Source: Rhabdophis nuchalis
Taxonomy: Eukaryota > Chordata > Lepidosauria > Squamata > Natricidae
NCBI GenBank assembly: GCA_039707465.1
Contig: CM077644.1
Location: forward strand, 101,107,875-101,171,874
Length of the DNA stretch: 64,000 nt
Direction of reading: 5' to 3'
The notes beneath the pieces are model-generated. The model had not been told where the DNA came from. It did not search any database and saw nothing but the letters and a program-made list of their open reading frames with translations. Both the position numbers and the translations under genes were made by a program. Below, piece after piece: positions 24,748 through 34,142 of the stretch; within the stretch, counting starts at the first letter, position 1, and the number at the start of each line of letters is the position of its first letter.

Positions 24748-25116
24748 TAGTCTTTTATGAAAAATAAATGTTCATCCAAGAAGTCAAAGTGGCTTTTAAT
24801 GTTTTGGCTCCTTTTCGTTATAAAAATTGAGAATTGGGGCACATCAGGAGAAATATAAAAACAAACTCTGGAAATAGGAAACTAAAGTGCATGCGGTAAA
24901 ACAAAACAACATAGGATCAAGAAGAAAGGATGCAAAATGAATGAGGATGTCATTATGTTGAGGGTGAGACACTGAGTATCTTGTTTTGGTCTCACAGAGT
25001 TAAAGAGCGAGGATGGAATATTCGACGACTGAAAAATTTGTGGTCAGACAACCATTTAGATATGAGCAAACAGTGTGCAGCAGCTGCCAAGAAAGCCAAT
25101 ACAGTTCTAGGCTACA

Positions 25117-25667
25117 TGTTGTGGCCCAGACGGCTCCAGATGAGCTGGTGATGGACTCTTCTAGTGAAGAGTCCTATGAGTCTGCCTGGAGGAAGAGGGA
25201 GACCTTGAGGAAGCAGAGAGTCTGGTTGGCCACCAGAAGGCGCTTGGGTCATGGAGCAGTATTATTTATTATTATTATTTATTTATTTGATTTATAGACC
25301 GCTCCCTCTCCCCGCAGGGACTCGGTGGGGAGGATCAGGGGCAGTTTGTCCCTGATGCTAGATTATGCAGGGCTAAGAAAAGGAGGCAACAGTTACTTAA
25401 GAGGCAAGTTCGTAAGCCCTGATGAACACCAGCTGATTGCTGAGTGGCCCCTCCCATGAGAGCTTATGGGGAAGGCTTTGGGACGGGTCGTTTGCAAGAA
25501 AAAACAGTTACAACTCATCATTGGAAATTCTAGTCGTTCGAGTCTGCAATTCTCTGTCTGTATTTGTTACGTGACTTAGGGCTCGCAGCCAAAGAGATAG
25601 TGGCAAGCAGCCAAGGAGATGGTGGCAAACAGCCAAGCTTGTGTGTGTCCGTCTGTGGGGCAGAACA
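25117..25667 (+). mobile_element. solo-LTR-like insertion inside the CR1
   Basis: Begins TGTTGTGG and ends CAGAACA (TGT...ACA termini), flanked by gctaca (25111-25116) and gctaaa (25668-25673), a possible 6-bp duplication with one difference. CR1 coding resumes immediately after. It has no coding region; family not identified. It carries its own nested insertion at 25256-25335. Confidence 0.6.
25256..25335 (-). mobile_element. L2-like 3' tail nested in the LTR-like element
   Basis: An inverted (AAAT/AAT)n tail followed by 'tttatagaccgctccc...ctcggtgggg', the inverse of the L2-like 3' UTR end. Confidence 0.6.
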
Positions 25668-26267
25668 GCTAAATAAACAGAAGGATTGAATCAAGATCAC
25701 GTGAAGTGTTACTACCACTTTATAATGCCTTGGTAAGGCCACACTTGGAATACTGCATTCAGTTTTGGTCTCCATGATGTAGAAAAGATGTAGAGACTCT
25801 AGAAAGAGTGCAGAGAAGAGCAACAAAGATGATTAGGGGACTGGAGACTAAAACATATGAAAAACAGTTGCAGGAACGTCTAGTTTAATGAAAAGAAGGA
25901 CCAGGGGAGACATGATAGCAGTGTTCCAATATCTCAGGGGTTTCCACAAAGAAGAGGGAGTCAAACTATTCTCCAAAGCACCTGAGGGCAGAACAAGAAA
26001 CAATGGGTGGAAACTAATCAAGGAGAGAAGCAACTTAGAACTGAGGAGAAATTTCCTGACAGTTAGAACAATTAATCAGTGGAACAGCTTGCCTCCAGAA
26101 GTTGTGAATGCCCCAACACTGGAAATCTTTAAGAAGATGTTGGATAGTCATTTGTCTTTGCTTCCTGCCTAGGTGGGGAGTTGGAGTAGAAGACCTCCAA
26201 GGTCCCTTCCAACTCTGATATTGTATTGTATCGCGATCCTGAAAAACAGACTTTTAAAAACAAAGAC

Positions 26268-26335
26268 ACCTGGGTCCTCTTGGAGAAGGGCGGGGTATAA
26301 ATCTAATAAATAAAATAAAATAATAAATAATTGTC
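26268..26335 (+). mobile_element. L2-like 3' UTR end, short
   Basis: 'ctgggtcctcttggagaagg' then 'gcggggtataaat' and an A/T-rich (AATAAA) tail, directly after the CR1. Confidence 0.65.
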
Positions 26336-26397
26336 ATAGGGACACAGTGGAAACAAAGATGGCTTTCAAGATAGACAGAGGTGGAACAATATTTGAA

Positions 26398-26490
26398 AAG
26401 TTGAAGGTGTGTGGACTTCAACTCCCAGAATTCCCCAGCTAATTCTGGGAATTGAAGTCCACACATCTTAAAGTTGCTAAGTTTGAGAAA
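26398..26490. mobile_element. decayed palindromic MITE
   Basis: Carries the inverted pair 'acttcaactcccagaattcc' and 'ctgggaattgaagtccac' of the family at 8621, with the ends worn away. Confidence 0.65.
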
Positions 26491-26810
26491 CATGGGTGTG
26501 AAAGGATAGAGCAAATAGAGTGTGTGTAAATTAGATTTAATTAAATTGCCTTTTTTTTCTTACCTCACACTTTGAATTTCACTTGCTTACCACCTTCTTA
26601 TTTCGTGTTTGCACTTTGCATATTGTTGTTTACTCTAAAAAGAAACGTTATGCTGGATATGTTCCTTTTTATTTTAATTTTTTTTCTTTGGTATCCATAG
26701 CATTTTTAAAAATTGTATTTTTAGGTCTTGTTCCACATGAAAAAATTGCTGACTTCTGCTTTAAAAATATACTTAAATATGTAAAACCTAAATGTAATAT
26801 ACGTATATGC

Positions 26811-26942
26811 ACACTCATAAGAAATTATGAGAAGTTACATCTGTCGGCTGGAAAAATTCAAATTTACCTTTGCATCAAGAGCTTGTTGGTGTTTTCCATT
26901 TTTTTTGTTAAGTATTCTTTGAAAACAAGGCAAAGAGATTGG
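26811..26942 (+). repeat. unexplained direct repeat, copy 1
   Basis: Very similar, over about 130 bp and in the same orientation, to 27921-28060: 'cataagaaattatgagaa' through to 'gaaaacaaggcaaag'. No known family recognised. Confidence 0.75.
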
Positions 26943-27504
26943 TATAACATTTTCCACTGGGGCCGATAGTTTTTTTTTTTTTTTGCATAATTACTGTTCT
27001 GTTTCCAATTAAATTAACTGCAGTTTACTATTGATCTAATATAGTAAGGACTTTACAAGATTAAATTTTAACAAGGTAGAATTTAGGCAATCAGGTCTAA
27101 GCTATGCTCAGTGAAAGTGTCCAGGTGCTGCCATTCATTTAATTCCATTAACTTAAAAAAATATTCACAGTCACACCCTATACAGTCTTCAGACCTGCTG
27201 ACTTCTGTGCTTATATAAATGTTTTTCTGGAAGGAAACCAAGATCTATCTTGCTAAAACAGAACACAGGTGTGATTAAACAGTGACAATTAAGATTTTTT
27301 TTAACTTCCCCTTTGCAGGAAGTTATGTCATTTATATTTATAAAATAATAATCACTGTTAAGAGGTCAAGTTACTTTTTTCAGGAGAGACCAATAAGCAG
27401 ACAAACAAAACAGAAATCTATTTGTCCTTTAGATAATAGTAGATCTTTTCTAGATTATTAGTAGACTTTTTCACAGCAAGCTTGCAACTTCCTTCCATAT
27501 CAAT

Positions 27505-27812
27505 TACTAGAATAACAGAATTGGAAGGGACCTTGAAGATCTTCCAATGCAACTCCTCACAAACAGGAGACTCTATACCAGGGGTGGGCAAACTTTGCAA
27601 CTTTAAGTCTGAAGGACTTCAGCTCCCAGAATTCTCTAGCCAGCAAAGCTTTGCTGGTTAGAGAATTCTGGGAGCTGAAGTCCTTCAGACTTAAAATTGC
27701 AAAGTTTGCCCACCCCTGCTCTATACCGTTCTTGACATATGGCTGTCCAATCTCTTCTTTAAAATCTCCAGTGCTGGAGCACCTACAACTGATGATGAAG
27801 GGAGGGCAACTG
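27505..27812 (-). mobile_element. CR1 LINE 3' end, interrupted by a MITE
   Basis: Inverse of the CR1 3' UTR and last codons ('agaattggaagggaccttg', then 'atggctgtccaatctcttct' and 'ggagcacctacaact'). Split by the palindromic MITE at 27579-27718. Confidence 0.85.
27579..27718. mobile_element. palindromic hAT-like MITE, 140 bp
   Basis: Inverted halves with 'cttcagctcccagaattct', ends caggggtgggc / gcccacccctg, and a perfect 8-bp duplication CTCTATAC (27571-27578, 27719-27726). Confidence 0.93.
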
Positions 27813-27824
27813 ACTTTAGCACTC

Positions 27825-27917
27825 TCTAGATGTGTGGACTTCAACTCCCAGAATTCTCAGCAATGGCCATGCTGGCTAGCAAACTCTGGATCCTGCACTC
27901 AACTCATCTAGAGAGCA
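27825..27917. mobile_element. palindromic-MITE relative with 'ctctctagatg' ends
   Basis: Contains 'gtggacttcaactcccagaa' and ends 'gcactctctagatg' / 'catctagagagc' that are inverted to each other. Sits directly before copy 2 of the unexplained direct repeat. Confidence 0.45.
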
Positions 27918-27920
27918 TTA

Positions 27921-28060
27921 CACGCATAAGAAATTATGAGAAATTACATCTGTCTGCTGGAAAAATTCAAAGTTACCTTTGCATAATACCCTAAAAATCA
28001 AGAGCTGAGTGTTTTTTATTTTTTGTTAAGTGTTCTTCGAAAACAAGGCAAAGGGATTGG
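27921..28060 (+). repeat. unexplained direct repeat, copy 2
   Basis: Partner of 26811-26942, about 1.1 kb away in the same orientation, with a small length difference in the middle. A poly-G run follows at 28093-28104. Confidence 0.75.
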
Positions 28061-28104
28061 CACCTGTTTGGAAAAAGGTAGTGCTGAGAATTGGGGGGGG
28101 GGGG

Positions 28105-28893
28105 TTGTTCCTGTCCCATCACCAGAATATCTGTTCTGATAGCTGAGTTATATTTTGAGCATTAACCAATTATTTTGAAATAATGACATGGAAGTATCTG
28201 GCTGCTTGCTAAATTCTCTGCAAGACAGCAATACAAGTCTGGAAAATAGATCAGTATTCTTAGCAATTGCCAAACAGGATGATCAGCTATGGAAACATGA
28301 CATAGCTACCTTTTCTCAAAGCAGAAAGCAGGCAGGAATAAAACCGGTCATTTTGAGCGATTTTGCACACTCCCAATACTTATCCTTCCTTATCTTACAC
28401 AACATTAAAATGTACAGTCCTGTGATTTGCCTCACCAATCGGTCACAAAAGTTTGCAGATTTTCTCTCAAGTCCTATCATGGGTGAAATAATTAAATGAT
28501 TTCTATTCAACTGCCGAAGGCAAAGATCACATGCAGACAACTTCATGGATTAATGAATAAATTATCATATTACAACATCAAAGATGCAGGATGTTCTTCT
28601 CCAATTTATTTAAAACTTCTGACCTGGTTTTCTAAATTTAGAAAACTGCCCTATTTAAACGACCAAATTATAAACAGAAGACAGGTTGATCTATTATTCT
28701 GTGTACCTGCTGGAAGGGCTTTGTGAAAAAAATCTAAGTTGCCATGTTTGGCTTCAGTAATCTGGCTAAAAAATAAAAGCTTACTAAAAATTCCAAATGT
28801 CCTCCACATAAGGTTGTGAACAGTGGAGTATGTAAACCAGCATTTATGTTCCTTTAATAGTCAAACAGATGCTTTTGAGAAGATTAAATAAAG
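28105..28893. other. intron, nothing recognised
   Basis: Overlapping ORFs of about 100 codons occur on both strands but none resembles a protein family. Confidence 0.4.
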
Positions 28894-28901
28894 GCATAAA
28901 G

Positions 28902-29041
28902 CAGGGGTCTCCAACCTTTGCAACTTCAAGTCTGAAGAACTTCAGCTCCCAGACTTCTCCAGCCAGCTTTGTAAAGCTGGCTGGAGAAGTCTGGGAGCTG
29001 AAGTCCTTCAGACTTAAAGTTGCAAAGGTTGGAGACCCCTG
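28902..29041. mobile_element. palindromic hAT-like MITE, 140 bp
   Basis: Inverted halves around 'gccagctttgtaaagctggc', ends caggggtctcc / ggagacccctg. Flanks gcataaag (28894-28901) and gcataatg (29042-29049) differ at one base. Confidence 0.92.
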
Positions 29042-29109
29042 GCATAATGGATATAATCGTTTTCTTCCTCTTTCACTGCCATGCCTAGAATTTACTATCA
29101 AGTGTTTTA

Positions 29110-29518
29110 GAAGTAGCTGACCATTTATTTATTTGTATCTGCCTTTATTATTTTTTACAAATAACTCAAGGAGGTGAACATACCCAACACACCTTCCTCT
29201 TCTAACTTCCCCGTAACAACAAACCTGCAAGGTGGGTTGAGCTAACAGTCTGTGACTGGCTAGGTGAAAGTCATCTAGCTGACTTTCATGTGTAAGGTGG
29301 GACCAGAACTCATGGTCTCCTGTCTATGGAGATTCTCAGTCATCCAGGTCATGGTTGTACCCAAAGGTGCTTTTTAAGAGGCAACTAACTGGTCTGAGCT
29401 GAAGAAGCTTCTTAGATAAGAAATGAAACATCTTCAAAGAAAAACCAGAAAGTTCCATTGTCTCTTGAAAAATTATGGTCTAGCCTGGTACTTAACCACT
29501 AGACCAAACTGCCTCCAT
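29110..29518 (-). mobile_element. tRNA-derived SINE, interrupted by a Penelope-like fragment
   Basis: On the minus strand the head reads 'tttggtctagtggttaagta' (tRNA A-box region) near 29515. The body carries 'aggtgaaagtcatctagctg' and 'ggaccagaactcatggtctc', shared with the copy at 49078-49250. The break is at about 29325-29470. Confidence 0.7.
29325..29470 (+). mobile_element. Penelope-like element fragment
   Basis: Contains 'gagattctcagtcatccagg', 'ctgaagaagcttcttagat' and 'gaaacatcttcaaag', a widespread vertebrate repeat tail that I associate with Penelope-like elements. The CTGAAGA...GAAAC part is hammerhead-like. Inserted into the SINE. Confidence 0.55.
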
Positions 29519-29931
29519 GATTATGATTATAAGCTATAATTAACGGTTGCCTTCTCCAATTTATAAATTCCTCCAAGTAAACTTCTGAACATTCACAGTG
29601 ACCACTCTCAACAATGATCCCTCCAAAATTTCTTCAGGGGGAGATCAGGGGGAGCTTTAATTTGAGAAGTATAGGAAGTTCTATCGGATACCTAGATCTA
29701 ATTATATGATTCCTGGAAGCTCCTTACGGTATTCCAGCAGCTCTTATAGCTCTTTTGCTTCACAGTAAATTGCAAAAGATACTGATTCCCAAAAAGCAAT
29801 TATAGCAGTATTTATAAATATATTAACACAAAAATACAATGAACACAACTTAAGGGAAATTAAGTCTTAATTAAACCTGGCAAATTTATGACCTAATTAA
29901 ATGAGAATTCCAAACAATGCAGATGACTTAC

Positions 29932-30029
29932 CAACTAAATTAACTCTGCAGTTGTCGATTCTTCCCAAACATTCTTTGTGGACTCCAGCCCCACACTTCG
30001 AACATAAGTAGCCTTGATAAAAAGTTCCC
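29932..30029 (-). CDS. VAV3: VAV3 exon: second half of C1 zinc finger
   Basis: This 98-nt exon has a tttcag acceptor and gtaagt donor. It reads [20 protein letters not shown], then [12 protein letters not shown], with one base left over. Joined to the previous exon, the zinc ligands are complete: H-x12-C-x2-C-x13-C-x2-C-x4-H-x2-C-x6-C. Vav C1 domains are atypical: they do not respond to phorbol ester but pack against DH-PH (family knowledge). The phase-1 end fits the 23-nt exon that follows. Confidence 0.96.
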
Positions 30030-30189
30030 CTGAAATATAAAATAGTATGGAAATCAGAAGACATTTGGTATAATGTAACAAACATTAAAATATAAAGCAG
30101 TTCAATATGTATGGCAAGAATGCATTCATATATACCTCCAGATGCTTATATAGTAATAAATTCCTGAATACCAATAACCAGCAATGTGA

Positions 30190-30240
30190 GTTTGTTTGTT
30201 TGTTTGTTTGTTTGTTTGTTTGTTTGTTTGTTTGTTTTTG
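30190..30240. repeat. (GTTT)n microsatellite, about 12 units
   Basis: Uninterrupted tetranucleotide run 150 bp from the C1 exon acceptor, in the intron. Confidence 0.98.
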
Positions 30241-31134
30241 CAAATCTAATGGACACTGGTTGCTTAAGCACCTACATTTTTGGAAGGTCAACAATCCACA
30301 ATAGTATAATCATTCCAAAACTTTTTTTTTCCTACTCAGTATATCTTGTTTTAGTGTTGATCAAATCCTGGACTTGGTGTTGAGACAAAGCTCTGAGATG
30401 TTGGGAGTGGCAACCTCAGACTCTTGATGATATCTGTTAATTTTAATGCCGAGAGAGAGATGTGCAATCACAATAAATGTGATGAGTATGCAGAGGCTGC
30501 TCATGTGACACATCGCTCAGTGAAGTTTATTGCTGCTATATATTCAGAGTTCATGATTGCACTGGTGTCTTTACACATTATGGCATCACACAACTTATAA
30601 TATGTATGTTTATAATATTATATGTTGCTTCATGTTTAAAAACTGTGGGGTCATATGCACACCATAGATATTGTTTTTGTAGGACTTTATATTTTACAGG
30701 ATATATTTTGTAGGAAAATATAGGGTATTTTTCAAGCAATCTAATCAAAATAGACAAGGATGTACTATTTTTCTTCCAGTCAAATGAAATTATGCTTACG
30801 GTAATTACATCCACTTACTATTTTAATATTTTGTTTAGCCTGCTTTCTTATAGTATACCTATCCTGCAGTCCCAGATTTATAAATACATATTTCTCTCAA
30901 GGAAGAATACAATGCTGAGTATTTTTTTAAATCAGTACTGTATTTTTAACACACAATATTCAACTATTGGAATCTTTCAGGACTCAAATAAGGAATGTCA
31001 TATATGAATAATAATCTACAGCATTTGTATTTTAAAGAACTCTTTTTCTCCTTAGCTTTCAATGGCCTTAGTGAAAAATAATTTTTAAGGTCAATTTGAA
31101 AAGCAGCATTTATGAGTTTAAAAGCAATGAACTT
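30241..31134. other. intron, nothing recognised
   Basis: AT-rich, no exon or repeat boundary before the L1 insertion. Confidence 0.45.
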
Positions 31135-31151
31135 AGAAAGCAATACAACAG
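31135..31151. repeat. left target-site duplication of the L1-family insertion
   Basis: agaaagcaatacaacag, identical over 17 bp to 33196-33212. The upstream bases give TT|AGAA at the nick, close to the TT|AAAA preferred by L1 endonuclease. Confidence 0.95.
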
Positions 31152-32017
31152 GAGATTGTTTCCGGCTTCCGGACGCGACGGACGTGTTTTTGACACATCT
31201 GCCGCTTGTTTCTTCTGGGGGGGCGCCTTCGGGGGCAGGGGGCTCCTGTAGAGAGCCCCCACCATACGGGCGGCTGCAGGAAGCCCCCACCTAGATGGCG
31301 GTCGGTGGGGGCTGTTCCCGCTTCGCCCCAGGAACTGGAAGACTGAATGCGGGGGGAAGAGTCCTCTCGCCGAAGGAACGCTGGAACAATGGAAGTTTGA
31401 AGAACGGGCTGAAACGCCGGAGCTGGAGGATTGTACCGAGGCTCTGGCTTAGCTGTGTGGACTGTGAGTTTTTGCTTTTGAATGTATTCAACTTTTTGAA
31501 AAGAAGAATAGAGGGGGGAGTTTGTAGAAACCCCCCCTCGGAAAAAGCGGCATTTTAAAATGTTCCCTGGGACCAGGGAGAGAGAGAAAGCTAAACATCC
31601 AACCTGTTATTAACTAAAAGGAAATGTACTACCATATATGGAATTGCTGTGAAAACTTTGTATCTGAGCCTCGCTACCGTTGAAATGGAACTTTCACTAA
31701 TTCTTCACTACCGCTAAAGTGGCGGGAAAATGGCGCTTCTTTTTTCCCAGTAGAAAACTTTCTTTGATTTGTGAATATTCCTTCAATTTTATAAGACCAA
31801 GTTAAAAACTTATATAGAAAGCCAACTCAAGTGACTCTCAGTGTTTCTCCCATTGTGAGCCCTTCTTCTCTTTTTTGGATTGGATTATACAATTGTTTCT
31901 CTGGAGTTTATACAACCTACAGTTTGAACCCTGATACAGACTTTTCCTTTTCTCGGACTTCACGGACTGCTTGCCCACCGACGCCATCTTTAGCTACAAG
32001 AACTTAAAACTCTAACT
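31152..32017 (+). promoter_or_regulatory. 5' UTR / internal promoter of the L1-family insertion
   Basis: GC-rich first 300 bp, with CpGs. It has YY1-like cores: agatggcgg at 31293-31301, aaatggcgc near 31726, and an inverted cgccatctt at 31982-31990. An E2F-like ggcgggaaa lies just before the second. Mammalian L1 5' UTRs also use a YY1 site (known); use here is inference. Confidence 0.5.
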
Positions 32018-32948
32018 ATGGCAGCGAGAAAACCTCCGACTGGAAAATCTCTTTCCGCCCCTGCTTCAACAAAAGCCAGTCCAATCCCACAACAAACAAA
32101 AATTACTACAATGTTATAGAAAGAAGTAGCAGGAGAGGACACTCAACAACTAACAACAGATGAGATGCTTCAAAGCATAATGAAAGAAATAAAAAAAATT
32201 CAGAAAGACATGATAAGCTCAAGGCTGGAACTACTGGAGGCACAAAGAGCTATAACAGATAATAAACAAAAATTGATGGGTTGGAGGGTGGGACAGTTGA
32301 GATGAGGGAAGAGATAAGGGAATTTCAAAAAGAAATTACAGATATTGCTGGTCATATGTCAAGAATGGATTTTGAAAGAATGTCTTCTTTTTAAGGTTTC
32401 AAAATGTTCCATAGTCTGATTCAGAGAACTTAAAAGATTTAATGAGCACAATTTTAGCAGAGTATACCAAAAAAAATAAAGAACATACTTGGGGGGACAT
32501 AGACCTGATTTATAGAATTAATTCAGCATATGCCAGAATAAATGATGTACCCAGCGAGATACATATTAAATTTGTAAGAAGGTCAACAAGGGATGAGATT
32601 CTGAGAGCGCAGCGAGGAGGGCCTTTGATATATCAACAAAAAGAGATTTCCATTTTGAAGCAAATCCCGAAAAAAATTCGAGAGATAAGAAGGAAATATT
32701 CCTTCTTGTCCAAAAAATTGTACAAAAAAGGGGTGTGGTTCAAATGGTTAATGCCTGAAGGAATGTTGTTGTTCTGGGAGGGAGGTAGAGCAAGAATTAA
32801 AACAGTAGAAGAGGCGGAGGCCTTTCTTAAAAAACACTCCTCAATCCTAGAGGACCAAGATATGGGAGCGGGAGGGGCCGTGGCTCCGCCCATCGGCGGG
32901 AAGGAAGAAGAAGAAACAATAGCAAAGAGACTCAAATCACAAAAATGA
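32018..32948 (+). pseudogene. L1 ORF1 (RNA-binding chaperone), broken
   Basis: Starts ATGGCAGCGAG (MAARKPPTGKSLS...). An in-frame TAG comes after about 34 codons, then a coiled-coil-like stretch, a frameshift near 32275-32285, a second frame change near 32390 and a stop just after (LRFQNVP then TAG). From 32442 a 168-codon frame runs open to 32948. It encodes the RRM and C-terminal domain: IRxINSAYARIN-like start, IKFVRRSTRDEILR, RGGPLIYQQKEISI, the RRKYSFLSKKL helix and GVWFKWLMPEGMLLFW. Family role: nucleic-acid chaperone of the L1 particle. Coiled coil appears shortened. Confidence 0.85.
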
Positions 32949-33195
32949 TCTTTTTTTTTGTATTGTAATTCCTACACGGATGTTAATAGGAACAAATGAT
33001 TGAATGCATGAAATTTATGATATGATACGTATGTATCTCTTTCCACCTTTTATTGAAATTGATTTTGTATGAAGTCTCAGAGGCGGTTACCACCCCCGAC
33101 ATGGAAGCTCTAAAATATTTCTATGACACCCTACACACCCCTTTCCCTTTATAAAATTGTAAAACCAATAAAATTGTTTGGAAAAAAAGAAAGAA

Positions 33196-33212
33196 AGAAA
33201 GCAATACAACAG
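33196..33212. repeat. right target-site duplication of the L1-family insertion
   Basis: Identical 17 bp to 31135-31151, directly after the A-rich tail. Confidence 0.95.
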
Positions 33213-33488
33213 TTACTAGTAGAAATTACAGTTTACAAAAAAAAAAAAAAAACATAACTGATTTTGCACTTAAGTACCACTCAAAAGAGGGGAAATGTTA
33301 TGTTTATTATTTGAACATATTATTTGGGTTCATGCTAATGCTGAATTATACAACTATCTATGGAATTTAAGTCTTGCTACCTTTAAAATGGAGGTAGAAT
33401 CCACCAGATAATTTGATGAGTTTATGGAATCCCATTGTTTTTTCTCAAGTGTAATATAATTTTTAGGCTTCAGCTGTACGACACTTAC

Positions 33489-33590
33489 CTCAAAAGCATC
33501 TGACAGACTTTGCAGGATGTTACACGAGTGAAGGAATACATTTTAAAGTCATGTGTACTTGTTTCTCCAAACTGGGGCCTTATGTTTGAC
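33489..33590 (-). CDS. VAV3: VAV3 exon: PH-C1 junction and first half of C1 zinc finger
   Basis: This 102-nt exon has a tctag acceptor and gtaagt donor. It reads SNIRPQFGETSTHDF, then KMYSFTRVTSCKVCQMLLR with the Arg codon split 2+1. It supplies the first His and the first two Cys of the C1 domain (H-x12-C-x2-C). CKVCQMLLR is typical of VAV3 (VAV1 has CKACQMLLR and VAV2 CKACKMFLR, from memory). The residues just before the first His (FGETST) look more diverged than the finger itself. The donor is 294 bp from the edge of the L1-family insertion in the following intron. Confidence 0.95.
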
Positions 33591-33764
33591 CTAGAATGTA
33601 AAATAGATTCTTTAATATTCATAAATACTAATAGAGCAATAATTCCATTTTCAAACCTACAAAAAACTGCGGATAATGTTTAAATATGCATTTTAATAAG
33701 TTGTTGGGTATATTTGGTTGAAGACCCATTTCTGAGATCTTTCTTCTCTCCTACAGGAGGAGAG

Positions 33765-34134
33765 CAATGGTGAGATTCAGCAAGTCCGCACCTTTAGGGA
33801 GAACCAGTTGTTAACTTTCTAAGCATTTCGGAGAACTGGTTGTTGGAAGAAATCTTTGGGTTTTTTTTGTTTTTTTCACTTTACAGGGCTAATCCTGTAA
33901 GGAAGGCAGGAAAGAAACATTCTGGTGTTGTTTCTAGCCTAATCTTTATTGCCTTGCTTACAGAAACTGCCTCTCTGGTTAACCTGTATTACATTGTAAC
34001 AGCTAAGAGGAAGTTCCCATTGATGTGAGTGACATTGAGTTGATCACGCCCACCCAGTCACAACCGAGCCATGCCTACCCAGCTGGTCATTAGAGCAGAG
34101 AACCAGTTGTTAAAATATTTGAATCCCACCCCTG
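33765..34134. mobile_element. hAT-type MITE, 370 bp
   Basis: Ends caatggtgagattcagc and gaatcccacccctg, with 'gaaccagttgttaa' blocks inside each end. Flanks gaggagag (33757-33764) and gaggacag (34135-34142) differ at one base. Related in termini to 706-949. Confidence 0.85.
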
Positions 34135-34142
34135 GAGGACAG

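Larger units (their letters stand above)
25055..26230 (+). mobile_element. CR1 LINE, 3' end, split by an LTR-like insertion
   Basis: Before the insertion one frame reads MSKQCAAAAKKANTVLGY. After it the frame continues [23 protein letters not shown] sequence and KRRTRGDMIAVFQYLRG, NLELRRNFLTVRTINQWNSL and PPEVVNAPTLEIFKKMLDSH. These are the last blocks of CR1 reverse transcriptase. It ends in 'cttccaactctgatattg', the CR1 3' UTR. 5'-truncated. Confidence 0.9.
31152..33195 (+). mobile_element. L1-family insertion without ORF2 (HAL1-like), complete copy
   Basis: The 2044-bp insertion begins at a GC-rich leader (31152-32017) of very different composition from the intron. It continues through an ORF1 region (32018-32948), then a 3' UTR with 'aaccaataaaattg', and ends in an A-rich GAAA tail. 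Perfect 17-bp target duplications flank it, so both ends are original. The reverse-transcriptase ORF2, about 3.8 kb in normal L1s, is absent. It is antisense to VAV3 and fills more than half of the intron between the two C1 exons. It must have been mobilised by another L1's machinery. Confidence 0.88.

Noticed and set aside
25888..26172. 94-codon plus-strand ORF as a host gene
   Set aside because: Matches the end of CR1 reverse transcriptase; part of the LINE.
30107..30304. Cys/Leu/Phe-Val repeat ORF
   Set aside because: Translation of the (GTTT)n microsatellite.
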